Numbered from the stretch's first letter, positions 1 through 6,721 are shown. The stretch is 8,155 bases of DNA from Candidatus Gerdarchaeota archaeon (GCA_016839405.1 JAEOUJ010000241.1:1-8155); one strand, 5' to 3'. Notes: a model not told the origin generated them from the letters alone. Translations and numbers: made by a program.

Positions 1-471
1 AAATCAAATGGGAAATCTTTAGGAACAACAGCACTTTATTTTCATTTAGATACTTTATCTGAATTAGGTTTAATCAAAGAAGTTATCATACTACATGAAG
101 GTCCACATGGGAGGAATTTAACAAAATATTATGGAAGGGTTGCAAGAAATTTAATTTTATCAAATATTGATGAAGAATGTGATAATTTTAAGATGCAATT
201 TGATGAATTTCAAAAATTCGCTAAACATATTAAACTTGAATTGCCAAAAGATTATTCAAAAAAAGCAAAACAATACAACGATCTAAAACAAAAATATAAT
301 CAAATTCTCGGCAAATGGTTAGTAGATCATGAGAACATAATTGAAGAAGAAAATTTGAATTTAAACTTGTTATTTGAGTTTTTAAAAAATGTTAATGCAA
401 TTCACCCTGAATATAATGAATTCCTTAAAGATTTGTTTAATCTCATAAAGAAAAAAATAGATGATCTATAA
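1..471 (+). CDS. ArsR-type winged-helix transcriptional regulator, 5' end missing
   Basis: The reading frame is open from the first base, so the gene starts outside the window; 156 residues are visible. The first 50 are the second half of a winged helix-turn-helix. The recognition helix is in GTTALYFHLDTLSELGLI, followed by a wing around EVIILHEGPHGRNLTKYYG. This 'YFHLDxLxELGLI...KYYGR' pattern is typical of ArsR-like regulators in archaea. The remaining ~100 residues are charged and helical (many K, E, N), probably a dimerisation or sensor part; I see no cysteine cluster for metal binding. An internal ATG at 193 would cut off the DNA-binding domain, so it is not the true start. The gene converges on the beta-helix gene with a 58-nt gap. 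The regulated target is unknown. Confidence 0.8.
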   Translation, partial: KSNGKSLGTTALYFHLDTLSELGLIKEVIILHEGPHGRNLTKYYGRVARNLILSNIDEECDNFKMQFDEFQKFAKHIKLELPKDYSKKAKQYNDLKQKYNQILGKWLVDHENIIEEENLNLNLLFEFLKNVNAIHPEYNEFLKDLFNLIKKKIDDL

Positions 472-529
472 GAAAATAAACTTTTTAACTTACGACTAAA
501 GCATTCTAAATTTGTTTGTAATGAACTCA

Positions 530-1729
530 TTATGAAATAATAAGTGGATTTTCTAATGGATAAAGATCAACATTATTTTCGCCATCAATTTCATAAAACG
601 CTAAAGGATTCCACAATAATTCAGACCAATAATTACCTGTAGGACCGCTTGGAATATTCCAATAATTTTCTCCTTGTGGATTATCAGATGGATTATTATC
701 GTATGCCTGTGCTTCACCAGAAAGTTGACCTTCAAGATTATTATCAATGAAATTGTTAGAATAAACTTCATTATTAATTGAATCAGTTATATTGACACCA
801 TAATCAAAGCTGAATTGTATTTGATTCATTGTTATTAAAATTTCACTTACTTCAATAAGAGATATTCCTTGTGTATTATTGAACAGAAAATTGTTTGAGA
901 TACTTAGATCGAAACAACCGTATAATTCTATACCAGAATAGATGTTCATACTACAATTATTATTCACAATTTCTGAAGAATCAAATTCTGAAAGAGCATA
1001 AATTCCAAAATAATTGTTATTACAAGTATTATTAGTTATCAAAAGATTTCGAAGATATGCATCAGTCCATCCTATTGGATATTCATACCAATCTCGAGCA
1101 TCTATTTCAATGCCAATAAAACCACCTGAACAATTATTAAAGGAAATAATTACATCTGTTGCCAACCCCCAAACTTCAATTCCACGAGCTAGATTTGAAC
1201 AAGTGTTATTGGTGATTGTCGTATCAGAAGATGAGAAGACATTTATCCCTACTAATGAAGTAGTATTGTCTGCAATTAATTTATTATTTTCAATAATTGT
1301 ACCAGGAGCATTACCTATACCTATTCCATAGCTTTCTGGCAAAACTTCCAAAGTGTTATTCTCTATTTTGCAAGTACCTTCTGCAATATTATTAACATAA
1401 ATACCTGGATTACCAAGAATTGTACAATTTTTTATTACAAAATGACTAGTTGTTTCATAAATTAAAATACCATAATTAAATTGATTACTTATTGTTAAAT
1501 TTTCTATTCTATAAGGATCATCAGAAGTTCCAGAACCAAGAAAACCATATCTTTTGGTAAAATCACTATCTTTTTTGATTACAATATAACCATAAGCATA
1601 TTGTTGATTAATTCTTACCCATGCAAAAATACCAATAAATGAACCACCGAGTACTATAATAGCTATTAATGTTATAATACCTCTTTTACTTAATTTTGGA
1701 AATTTATCTCTTAGACTCAACTTTTTCAC
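530..1729 (-). CDS. Membrane-anchored, extracellular right-handed parallel beta-helix (NosD-like) protein
   Basis: The protein has 399 residues. A basic N-terminus (KKLSLRDKFPKLSKR) precedes a hydrophobic segment at 18-38, an uncleaved anchor or signal peptide that would place the rest outside the cell. Residues 62-81 (GFLGSGTSDDPYRIENLTIS) are the usual first coil of such proteins. About 83-335 is a ladder of coils with repeated N-N-T/N-N-N turns (IENNTL, ITNNTC, IVNNNC, ISNNFL, YSNNFI), as in the NosD/periplasmic copper-binding repeat family. The C-terminus has GNYWSE (365-370) and DLYPL (388-392), a signature of archaeal cell-surface members. Many N-x-S/T sequons suggest glycosylation. The start codon is GTG; a stop lies a few codons upstream, leaving no better start. 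A role in surface binding or polysaccharide interaction is guesswork; no catalytic site is evident. Confidence 0.85.
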   Translation of the reverse strand: MKKLSLRDKFPKLSKRGIITLIAIIVLGGSFIGIFAWVRINQQYAYGYIVIKKDSDFTKRYGFLGSGTSDDPYRIENLTISNQFNYGILIYETTSHFVIKNCTILGNPGIYVNNIAEGTCKIENNTLEVLPESYGIGIGNAPGTIIENNKLIADNTTSLVGINVFSSSDTTITNNTCSNLARGIEVWGLATDVIISFNNCSGGFIGIEIDARDWYEYPIGWTDAYLRNLLITNNTCNNNYFGIYALSEFDSSEIVNNNCSMNIYSGIELYGCFDLSISNNFLFNNTQGISLIEVSEILITMNQIQFSFDYGVNITDSINNEVYSNNFIDNNLEGQLSGEAQAYDNNPSDNPQGENYWNIPSGPTGNYWSELLWNPLAFYEIDGENNVDLYPLENPLIIS

Positions 1730-1781
1730 TAATCCACTTATTATTACTTATTTTTACCTTAAAGAAAATTATGACATTTCC

Positions 1782-1797
1782 AAAAAAAACTAAAAAA
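1782..1797 (-). terminator. Double T-run terminator after the acetyltransferase gene
   Basis: On the minus strand, 13-28 nt past the GNAT stop codon, there are runs of six and then eight Ts. Archaeal RNA polymerase commonly terminates at T-runs without a hairpin. This would separate the GNAT transcript from the beta-helix gene that follows in the same direction. Confidence 0.5.
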
Positions 1798-1809
1798 TAA
1801 AGAAATTAA

Positions 1810-2748
1810 TTAACTATCTTTATGCTTAACAATGGCTAAGAACTCATTTGTTTCTTTAAAGCCTAAATTTTGATAGAGTTTATATGCACCAATATTTTCT
1901 TTAGTTACAGCTAAACCAAGTTGAGCATATCCTTTATCTAAACTTGCTTGCATTATTTTCTTCATGAGAGTTTTTCCTAAACCTTTCCTTTGATGTTCTG
2001 GATTAATTGAAATTTCAGCAACAAAAGTCTTTTTTTCATTTTGCTTTAATACACAACTAATACCAATTAATTTCCCATCAAAAGCTAATTGTGGATTAAT
2101 ATCAGGATCAAAATCTTCGAAATTATTACTTGCTTGACCAAAAATTTCCTTAATTTCGTTTATTTCTCCCATTTCAGGAAATATATCATAATCTGTATGA
2201 CCTTTTGGATTTGCATCAACTATTACTTGCATTATTTCATCGACTTTTTCTAAAGAAAATGATTCAAAGGAATAACCTTCTGGCAATGTAGTAGCATAAT
2301 CATCATTTTCATTGAGCTCTTTAATCATGCCAAACCGATTGAAAATTAAATAATCAAAATTTTTTAGGTTCTCTTCAAAGGTAGGTTCTCTATTATAATT
2401 TATATTCATTGATTGTCTATAATGTTTATAACCAATTTCAAAAGCTTTAGCAGTAATAGTTTTTACAAGCTCAAAACCACAATTAAGTGAATAACTCTCT
2501 GGTTTAACATAAAATGAATTTACTTCAAAGACAATTCCAGAATCAGTGCCAGATATATGACCAACTATTTTATTATTTAATTTAGCTAGGAATAAATAAC
2601 CTTTTTTCTCATCAAGAATATTCTGTAGTTTCTTTAATGCTTCATCTATATATTTATCATCATCAACTTTTCGATAATTTTTCAAATAATCTCTATAATA
2701 TTCTTCAAATCCTTTAATGGATATTTTTTCTTCAATTAGTAATGACAT
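1810..2748 (-). CDS. Two-domain GNAT family N-acetyltransferase
   Basis: The protein has 312 residues and two GNAT-like halves. The C-terminal half (about 158-312) is a complete acetyl-CoA-binding domain. Motif A is AEISINPEHQRKGLGKTLM (244-262), with the Q-R-K-G-L-G pyrophosphate loop at 253-258. Motif B is ENIGAYKLYQNLGF (284-297), with the usual Asn and Tyr residues. The N-terminal half (about 50-115) keeps the fold pattern (YLFLAKLNNKIVGHISG, then FYVKPESYS) but lacks a QxxGxG loop, so it is probably structural or shapes the acceptor site, as in other double-GNAT enzymes. The substrate cannot be told from sequence. ATG is preceded by TAGGA at 4-5 nt. The gene lies 55 nt behind the serine hydrolase with no T-run between them, so the two are probably co-transcribed. 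Confidence 0.88.
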   Translation of the reverse strand: MSLLIEEKISIKGFEEYYRDYLKNYRKVDDDKYIDEALKKLQNILDEKKGYLFLAKLNNKIVGHISGTDSGIVFEVNSFYVKPESYSLNCGFELVKTITAKAFEIGYKHYRQSMNINYNREPTFEENLKNFDYLIFNRFGMIKELNENDDYATTLPEGYSFESFSLEKVDEIMQVIVDANPKGHTDYDIFPEMGEINEIKEIFGQASNNFEDFDPDINPQLAFDGKLIGISCVLKQNEKKTFVAEISINPEHQRKGLGKTLMKKIMQASLDKGYAQLGLAVTKENIGAYKLYQNLGFKETNEFLAIVKHKDS

Positions 2749-2752
2749 AGAT

Positions 2753-2757
2753 TCCTA
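2753..2757 (-). promoter_or_regulatory. Ribosome-binding site of the GNAT gene
   Basis: The minus strand reads TAGGA four nt before the ATG at 2748. It resembles the TAGGA before the neighbouring serine hydrolase gene and supports this start. Confidence 0.5.
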
Positions 2758-2803
2758 TTTTGTAAATTATTAATTAATCTTAATTATTACTCTTATTTAT
2801 TAT

Positions 2804-3961
2804 TCAACCATAATTCCAATCATATTCTTTAGCTAGAGTATAGATTATTTGTAAGGCTAATAATTCTCCTTGAGCTCCATTAGTGAAAACAACTGCACCT
2901 TGACCTGTTAATGGAGAACCTAACATAAAACTTGTGGCACCAGGAGCATTACTTCCAGGATGGAGAAAGAAGGTATTTTTATTATTCTTGATTAAAAACA
3001 CACCTAAAGCTTGATCCGTAATTCCCATCATTTCATTTGGATCAAAAGAGTGTTGTGATTCGAACATTTTGTGAACCATTTCTTTAGAAAGAATCTTTTC
3101 TGACTTTCCATTATAAGTATTAATTATTTCCAAAACAAATTTGCTCATATCTAAAACTGAGCAACTTAAATTGCTATGTCCAAGTGCTGATTCGTGCAAA
3201 CCCTTTGGTTTAGGTTCACCTTCAGCTGTGTGAGGTAAAATAGCTCGTTTATTAAAATCTTGAGAGAGAGGAAATTCCATTGTACTATCATTCATTCCTA
3301 ACGGTGTAAAAATAATCTCATTCATTAGCTGAATGAATTGTTTTCCAGTTGAATCTTCTATTAATTTTTGAATGATACTATAAGCAATATTTGAGTATTG
3401 ATGTTTTGAACCAGGAACAAATTCAACTTTTACAGGATCATTTAATGCTGGTTTTTCACCATTCAAAACTTGTAATAGGGTAGATGTTTTCCCTTCTTCA
3501 GTACCAAACATACTATCTGGTCTATTTATTCCTGCAGTGTGGCTTAATAATCTCCTAAGTGTTACTTTTTCTTTTATTGTGAATTCATTTTCAGGTACTT
3601 TCCAATCTTTAAGCTTTAAATTTACATCTTCATCTAAATCTAGAAGTCCCATTTCAACTAGATGTAGAGCTAATACAGCTGTGAATGCTTTTGTTGTTGA
3701 AGCTGCCTCAAAAATAGTTTTTTCGTTAATTTCCTTCTTTGAAATAATATCTTGCAAACCAACAAATTTTGTCCATTTAATTTTGAAATCCTCTATAAGT
3801 GCAATTCCTATTCCTGGTACATTAAATTGCTCCATCAAATCAGTGATTTTATATTTTTCATCCCATTTTGGTATTGGTTTTCCTTCAAAAGCTATTCCTA
3901 TAAGATTATTTAGAATATTTACAACTCTTTTCTCCAAATCACTTGATTCTATATTTGTCAT
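2804..3961 (-). CDS. Beta-lactamase-fold serine hydrolase (class C / EstB-like esterase-peptidase family)
   Basis: The protein has 385 residues and all three active-site elements of the serine beta-lactamase/DD-peptidase fold. They are S88-T-T-K91 (SxxK nucleophile), Y189-S-N191 (YxN) and H334-P-G336 in place of KTG. The H-x-G form and the conserved LLSHTAG (138-144) and PGSKHQYSN (183-191) are typical of class C-like esterases and D-aminopeptidases rather than true antibiotic-degrading enzymes. No signal peptide is present: the N-terminus is charged, so the enzyme should be cytoplasmic, unlike most penicillin-binding relatives. This fits an esterase or peptidase acting on small intracellular esters, amides or D-amino acid compounds. 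The ATG has AGGA seven nt upstream. It is the first gene of a probable two-gene unit with the GNAT gene. The natural substrate is unknown. Confidence 0.9.
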   Translation of the reverse strand: MTNIESSDLEKRVVNILNNLIGIAFEGKPIPKWDEKYKITDLMEQFNVPGIGIALIEDFKIKWTKFVGLQDIISKKEINEKTIFEAASTTKAFTAVLALHLVEMGLLDLDEDVNLKLKDWKVPENEFTIKEKVTLRRLLSHTAGINRPDSMFGTEEGKTSTLLQVLNGEKPALNDPVKVEFVPGSKHQYSNIAYSIIQKLIEDSTGKQFIQLMNEIIFTPLGMNDSTMEFPLSQDFNKRAILPHTAEGEPKPKGLHESALGHSNLSCSVLDMSKFVLEIINTYNGKSEKILSKEMVHKMFESQHSFDPNEMMGITDQALGVFLIKNNKNTFFLHPGSNAPGATSFMLGSPLTGQGAVVFTNGAQGELLALQIIYTLAKEYDWNYG

Positions 3962-3968
3962 TTTTAAA

Positions 3969-3973
3969 TCCTA
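3969..3973 (-). promoter_or_regulatory. Ribosome-binding site of the serine hydrolase gene
   Basis: The minus strand reads TAGGA with AGGA seven nt before the ATG at 3961. This partial Shine-Dalgarno match supports the chosen start. Confidence 0.5.
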
Positions 3974-4140
3974 TTCTTCTTATTTTTAGATGTAATTTTA
4001 ATTATTCTACTATTCTTGATTACAATACTAGAAATTATAGTTTCAAGTTATGTTAAAATTAAAATTTTTGAAAATTAATTATTTTTTAGCTTTTTATTAA
4101 TTCAAAAAAATGCACAAATCACAATAACTAAAAATAAGTT

Positions 4141-4182
4141 TAGATGGAGATTTACAGTACAGTGGGTTAAAATCTTCATCTA
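4141..4182. repeat. 13-bp inverted repeat with one mismatch
   Basis: TAGATGGAGATTT (4141-4153) is mirrored by AAATCTTCATCTA (4170-4182). The single mismatch would be a G-U pair in RNA. The 16-nt spacer contains the tandem ACAGTACAGT. It lies upstream of the presumed promoter of the 592-residue gene, so it is more likely a DNA site, or a structure on a minus-strand transcript, than part of that gene's leader. Confidence 0.6.
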
Positions 4183-4216
4183 TCTGATCTTAAAATCATA
4201 TTATACAGATAATAAA

Positions 4217-4263
4217 TAACAATTATTAGGTAATAAATTATTGTTACCTAGCTATCTAGATAG
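4217..4263. promoter_or_regulatory. Cluster of three operator-like palindromes before the 592-residue regulator gene
   Basis: Three perfect inverted repeats are packed within 47 bp. TAACAAT (4217-4223) is mirrored by ATTGTTA (4240-4246). TAGGTAA (4227-4233) is mirrored by TTACCTA (4244-4250). CTATCTAGATAG (4252-4263) is an uninterrupted 12-bp palindrome ending nine bases before the GTG. They sit where transcription start and early leader should be. The first two overlap, so as protein sites they may compete. Since the downstream protein looks like an Lrp-type regulator, autoregulation is a reasonable inference. Confidence 0.55.
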
Positions 4264-4272
4264 ATTACTTTC

Positions 4273-6051
4273 GTGATATCTCAAATGAAACAAAAGCTAA
4301 TTACAGGTATAAATGAAATCATCAAAATAAAAGAATTTGATGAATCAAAAATATGTTCCATATTGCAAAGATTAATAGAAGAGTCAATTAGCTTTTTTAC
4401 CAAAGAATTAAAGATAAATCCAATTGTGAACGATTCTAGGACAATTTTAATAGAAAAAATACCAGAAGAAATGGGAGTTGATTACGGAGTAAAACGATTA
4501 GATAAAGAGGTTGTTTTTGGGGAATGGCTCTTTAATTTAAGGAAGTCAACTAAGTATAACATTCTATTATTTCTAATAATTAAAGAGAGTTTAATGCATT
4601 TTATTAAATTACCAATATCTACAATAAGTAAAACAATAATTAATTTCATTACAATTCTTTGGATTCAAAGATATTTTAACATTGGAAATATAGAAAATCC
4701 ATTAATTGTTTCTATTAATAGAAATATATATCCTGAGACTATTGCTGGAAGGGACTACAATGATTTTGTAGCATTGTTAGAATTATTGTTTAGAAAGAAT
4801 GTTGATTATTCATTAGTATTTAATAAATTAGTAGAAATTTTAAAACAACAAGGTAAAGATGAAAAAGTAATTTCAAATCAATTTAGCACATGGGTTCATC
4901 AAGAAACCATTAAAGATATCGATTCTATTGCTCCTATGTTGGTAAGTAAGTATCTAGTTCCAATTATTGATTATTTAGTTGAACAAGGTTATGAAAATAG
5001 CAAAACATCAGATCTAGCTAATATACTTAATAAACATGAAAATTCCATTCGCAAAGCTGTTAGAAAACTTTCTTCAACATATTATACTTTTTGGAAAACT
5101 GTAATTAATTATGAGAAATTAAAATTACATAATTATTTTCTCAAAATTACTTTTGATGATAAAAAAGAATTTGACAAAATTCATGATATGTTATTAGAAA
5201 TACCATATATAAAAACACTCTACAAGGGATATTCAGAGAAATATAGTTATCTTTATTCACCAACTTTTATAAGCCCTCATATTATCACTGAATCATTAAA
5301 AGAGAGATTAATGAAATATGAAAAAAAAGATAATATAAGAAGTTTCAGCTTACAATTAGTTAGAGAAAAATATCATTATGCAACTATGATTTCTACAAAA
5401 AATGAATTAATTACAAATCCTAATATTGATACAATAAAGAAACTATTAGAAGATAATCATTCTGGTTTACCTTTAAAGAAATATATTTTCTCACAAGAAG
5501 TTCGAGATAACTCCCCAATAATTGACGATGAAATTCCCTTAGATTATAATTTGCTTTACTTTTTATCTTTTCTTCAACAAAAATACATACTTAGTGGAAG
5601 TTATGGAGGTTGGGTTCATGAGTTGCCAAAATTATATGAAAAAAATAATCTTTCATCAACAAATGTTGAAGAGGTGGTTGATTTTCTTAATCAAATAGAA
5701 ATAAGAGCAAGAAGAAGAGATATTTTATCATTCTCTCCTTTTATTAAGAGCCCTACAAATAGAGGTCCAAACGTATTGATTTTTGAAATGCCATTGTTAA
5801 AATCAATAAAGGATACAGCTGATGTTGTAAATAAAATACGTGTATTTGCTTTTCTTGCTCAATTCACATTACATGATCGATTAGTTTTTGTACTTCCTGG
5901 TATCTCTCATGAACATCAAGTTAGAGATTTAATTAGTAAAAAATTGGAAAGAGAGGGAATTGATCCATCATTTTACACAATAAATATTAGTAAATCACGT
6001 TTTGTTCCACTACATGATCTTTATAATTATGACGATAGAAAATGGTTATAA
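4273..6051 (+). CDS. Large probable transcriptional regulator with tandem winged-helix / Lrp-like ligand-sensing modules
   Basis: The protein has 592 residues and I cannot name its family with certainty. Residues 1-220 are mostly helical with a hydrophobic stretch (95-111) that need not span a membrane. Residues 225-275 look like a winged helix-turn-helix (YLVPIIDYLVEQGY, then DLANILNKHENSIRKAVRKL). Residues 283-372 follow as a beta-alpha-beta-beta-alpha-beta pattern (LHNYFLKITF, FDKIHDMLLEI, YSYLYSPTFIS, VREKYHYATM), resembling the Lrp/AsnC ligand-binding domain. A second helical/winged part (425-485) and a second ferredoxin-like part (500-580) seem to repeat this plan, ending in the motif LPGISHEH...SRFVPLHDLYN. 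The start is GTG at 4273 or ATG at 4285; GTGAT at 4273-4277 would be a good Shine-Dalgarno for the ATG. Its promoter is full of palindromes, and a decayed second copy of its 3' end follows it. Confidence 0.7.
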   Translation: MISQMKQKLITGINEIIKIKEFDESKICSILQRLIEESISFFTKELKINPIVNDSRTILIEKIPEEMGVDYGVKRLDKEVVFGEWLFNLRKSTKYNILLFLIIKESLMHFIKLPISTISKTIINFITILWIQRYFNIGNIENPLIVSINRNIYPETIAGRDYNDFVALLELLFRKNVDYSLVFNKLVEILKQQGKDEKVISNQFSTWVHQETIKDIDSIAPMLVSKYLVPIIDYLVEQGYENSKTSDLANILNKHENSIRKAVRKLSSTYYTFWKTVINYEKLKLHNYFLKITFDDKKEFDKIHDMLLEIPYIKTLYKGYSEKYSYLYSPTFISPHIITESLKERLMKYEKKDNIRSFSLQLVREKYHYATMISTKNELITNPNIDTIKKLLEDNHSGLPLKKYIFSQEVRDNSPIIDDEIPLDYNLLYFLSFLQQKYILSGSYGGWVHELPKLYEKNNLSSTNVEEVVDFLNQIEIRARRRDILSFSPFIKSPTNRGPNVLIFEMPLLKSIKDTADVVNKIRVFAFLAQFTLHDRLVFVLPGISHEHQVRDLISKKLEREGIDPSFYTINISKSRFVPLHDLYNYDDRKWL

Positions 6052-6087
6052 TAAATTTATTTTTAATTGAATTTACAATTTACATAG

Positions 6088-6292
6088 TTATCATTATCTA
6101 ACTTATATATTTTTACTATTCCTGGTATAAATTACGAACATCCAAAAAGAAAATTTTTTGAAGATTCTCACTCTAGAAAAGGATTTGAAAACAATTTCAA
6201 CACAATCAATTTTAATAAATCAAACTTTGCCATTACATGAATTATATAATTTTAGTGGTAAAGTGGAGAATTACAAACTAAAGTTTTTATAA
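6088..6292 (+). pseudogene. Remnant of the 3' end of a paralogue of the preceding 592-residue regulator gene
   Basis: Translating from 6088 gives a protein tail clearly related to the end of the intact gene: FTIPGINYEHPKR (from 6112) against FVLPGISHEHQVR, NTINFNKSNFA against YTINISKSRFV, then PLHELYNF against PLHDLYNY. By hand count 22 of 48 aligned residues (intact residues 539-586) are identical with no gaps. The frame breaks at about 6229: two bases are missing relative to the intact gene, so the last segment (6230-6292, ending in TAA) is read in the next frame. No start codon or upstream domains remain. A stop (TAG, 6085-6087) lies just before, and the intact gene ends only 36 nt earlier. 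This looks like a tandem duplicate that lost all but its last ~65 codons and is decaying. Confidence 0.8.
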
Positions 6293-6385
6293 TTCAAAGA
6301 TCACTATTAAGAGCTTGTTTTTTAAAACTGCTGCTTTTTGCCTTAAGAATCAACTCAATTGCAGTATGGTATTACATCTACTCAA
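6293..6385. other. Intergenic stretch without recognisable features
   Basis: I see no ORF, clear promoter or strong inverted repeat between the pseudogene end and the operator-like element at 6386. It may be further decayed paralogue DNA, but I could not align it to the intact gene. Confidence 0.4.
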
Positions 6386-6429
6386 GGTAACACAACCATT
6401 TTTACCAATTTTTAATAACATCTAGATGT
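6386..6429. promoter_or_regulatory. Operator-like element resembling the one before the 592-residue gene
   Basis: GGTAA (6386-6390) is mirrored by TTACC (6402-6406), followed by the perfect 12-bp palindrome ACATCTAGATGT (6418-6429). The element before the 592-residue gene has the same order: GGTAA, a 10-nt gap, TTACC, then a palindrome with the identical core ATCTAGAT. Here the inner gap is 11 nt and the palindrome sits further away. A binding site for the same regulator is the simplest reading. Confidence 0.45.
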
Positions 6430-6431
6430 GC

Positions 6432-6446
6432 TTTAATTAAATATAG
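6432..6446 (+). promoter_or_regulatory. Possible TATA region for the candidate small RNA
   Basis: TTTAATTAAATATAG is a weak TATA-like stretch centred about 25 bp before the first hairpin at 6468. That spacing would put a transcript start near 6465. The match is generic in AT-rich DNA. Confidence 0.3.
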
Positions 6447-6464
6447 ATAAAAGAAGTATCAATT

Positions 6465-6598
6465 AATTGCATTAGCTCGTTTTTACCAACGAACTAATGC
6501 ATGTTCAAAATATATGTTGTGCATATATTGAGTTGAAATACCCAAGTCGGAGGTATTCCACAATATATACTTACTTTTTCTATATTTAATGTTTTTTT
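6465..6598 (+). ncRNA. Candidate structured small RNA with alternative hairpins and a T-run terminator
   Basis: There is no coding potential, but strong secondary structure. Hairpin 1: TGCATTAGCTCGTT (6468-6481) pairs with AACGAACTAATGCA (6488-6501), 14 positions with one C-A mismatch and a 6-nt loop. Hairpin 2: ATATATTG (6523-6530) pairs with CAATATAT (6561-6568), enclosing AATACC (6537-6542) paired with GGTATT (6552-6557) under a 9-nt loop. The segment at 6522-6529 can instead pair with AATATATG (6509-6516), so two helices exclude each other. A T-rich tract with seven Ts (6592-6598) could end the transcript. Boundaries are inferred from the TATA spacing and T-run. It could also act as cis-acting leader sequence; I recognise no known RNA family. 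Confidence 0.45.
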
Positions 6599-6628
6599 AG
6601 AAAATAAGCGTTTGTTTAATTAGATAAA

Positions 6629-6649
6629 CGACAAAAACTATTTTTGTCG
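6629..6649. repeat. Perfect 9-bp hairpin
   Basis: CGACAAAAA (6629-6637) and TTTTTGTCG (6641-6649) form a perfect stem with a CTA loop. The A-tract/T-tract stem could end transcription from either side. It lies between the candidate small RNA and the promoter of the mini-peptide gene, acting as a natural boundary. Its first bases can alternatively pair with CGTTT at 6609-6613. Confidence 0.6.
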
Positions 6650-6668
6650 GTTTGAACTACCAATAACT

Positions 6669-6678
6669 TTTATAAATA
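6669..6678 (+). promoter_or_regulatory. Archaeal TATA box for the mini-peptide gene
   Basis: TTTATAAATA is close to the archaeal TATA consensus and is the best promoter in the window. Transcription should start about 25 bp downstream, near 6700, giving a leader of about 100 nt before the ATG at 6801. Two hairpins fall in that leader. Confidence 0.6.
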
Positions 6679-6721
6679 TATAAACGAAATCAAAAAAGTA
6701 CCATATAAGGGTAAAAAAACT

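Larger units (their letters stand above)
3962..4272. other. Divergent intergenic region rich in inverted repeats
   Basis: These 311 nt separate the minus-strand hydrolase gene from the plus-strand 592-residue regulator, so both promoters must lie here. No ORF is credible. A weak minus-strand TATA candidate (CTATAATTTC, 4031-4040) could serve the hydrolase gene. A plus-strand candidate (ATATTATACA, about 4199-4208) could serve the regulator. The right part carries four inverted repeats, listed separately. Confidence 0.5.

Noticed and set aside
193..471. Separate 92-residue gene starting at ATG 193
   Set aside because: The same frame is open to the window edge and encodes a winged-helix domain directly upstream, so this is the C-terminal part of a longer gene.
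1014..1331. Plus-strand ORF inside the beta-helix gene
   Set aside because: It is a shadow of the minus-strand gene, which has clear family signatures along its whole length.
3537..3989. Plus-strand ORF overlapping the serine hydrolase
   Set aside because: It is antisense to the region encoding the SxxK active site, with no recognisable domain of its own.
6549..6618. Coding start after the strong GGAGG at 6549-6553
   Set aside because: No ATG, GTG or TTG follows at usable distance. The frame from ATT at 6555 runs only about 21 codons, so the GGAGG is better explained as part of the hairpin.
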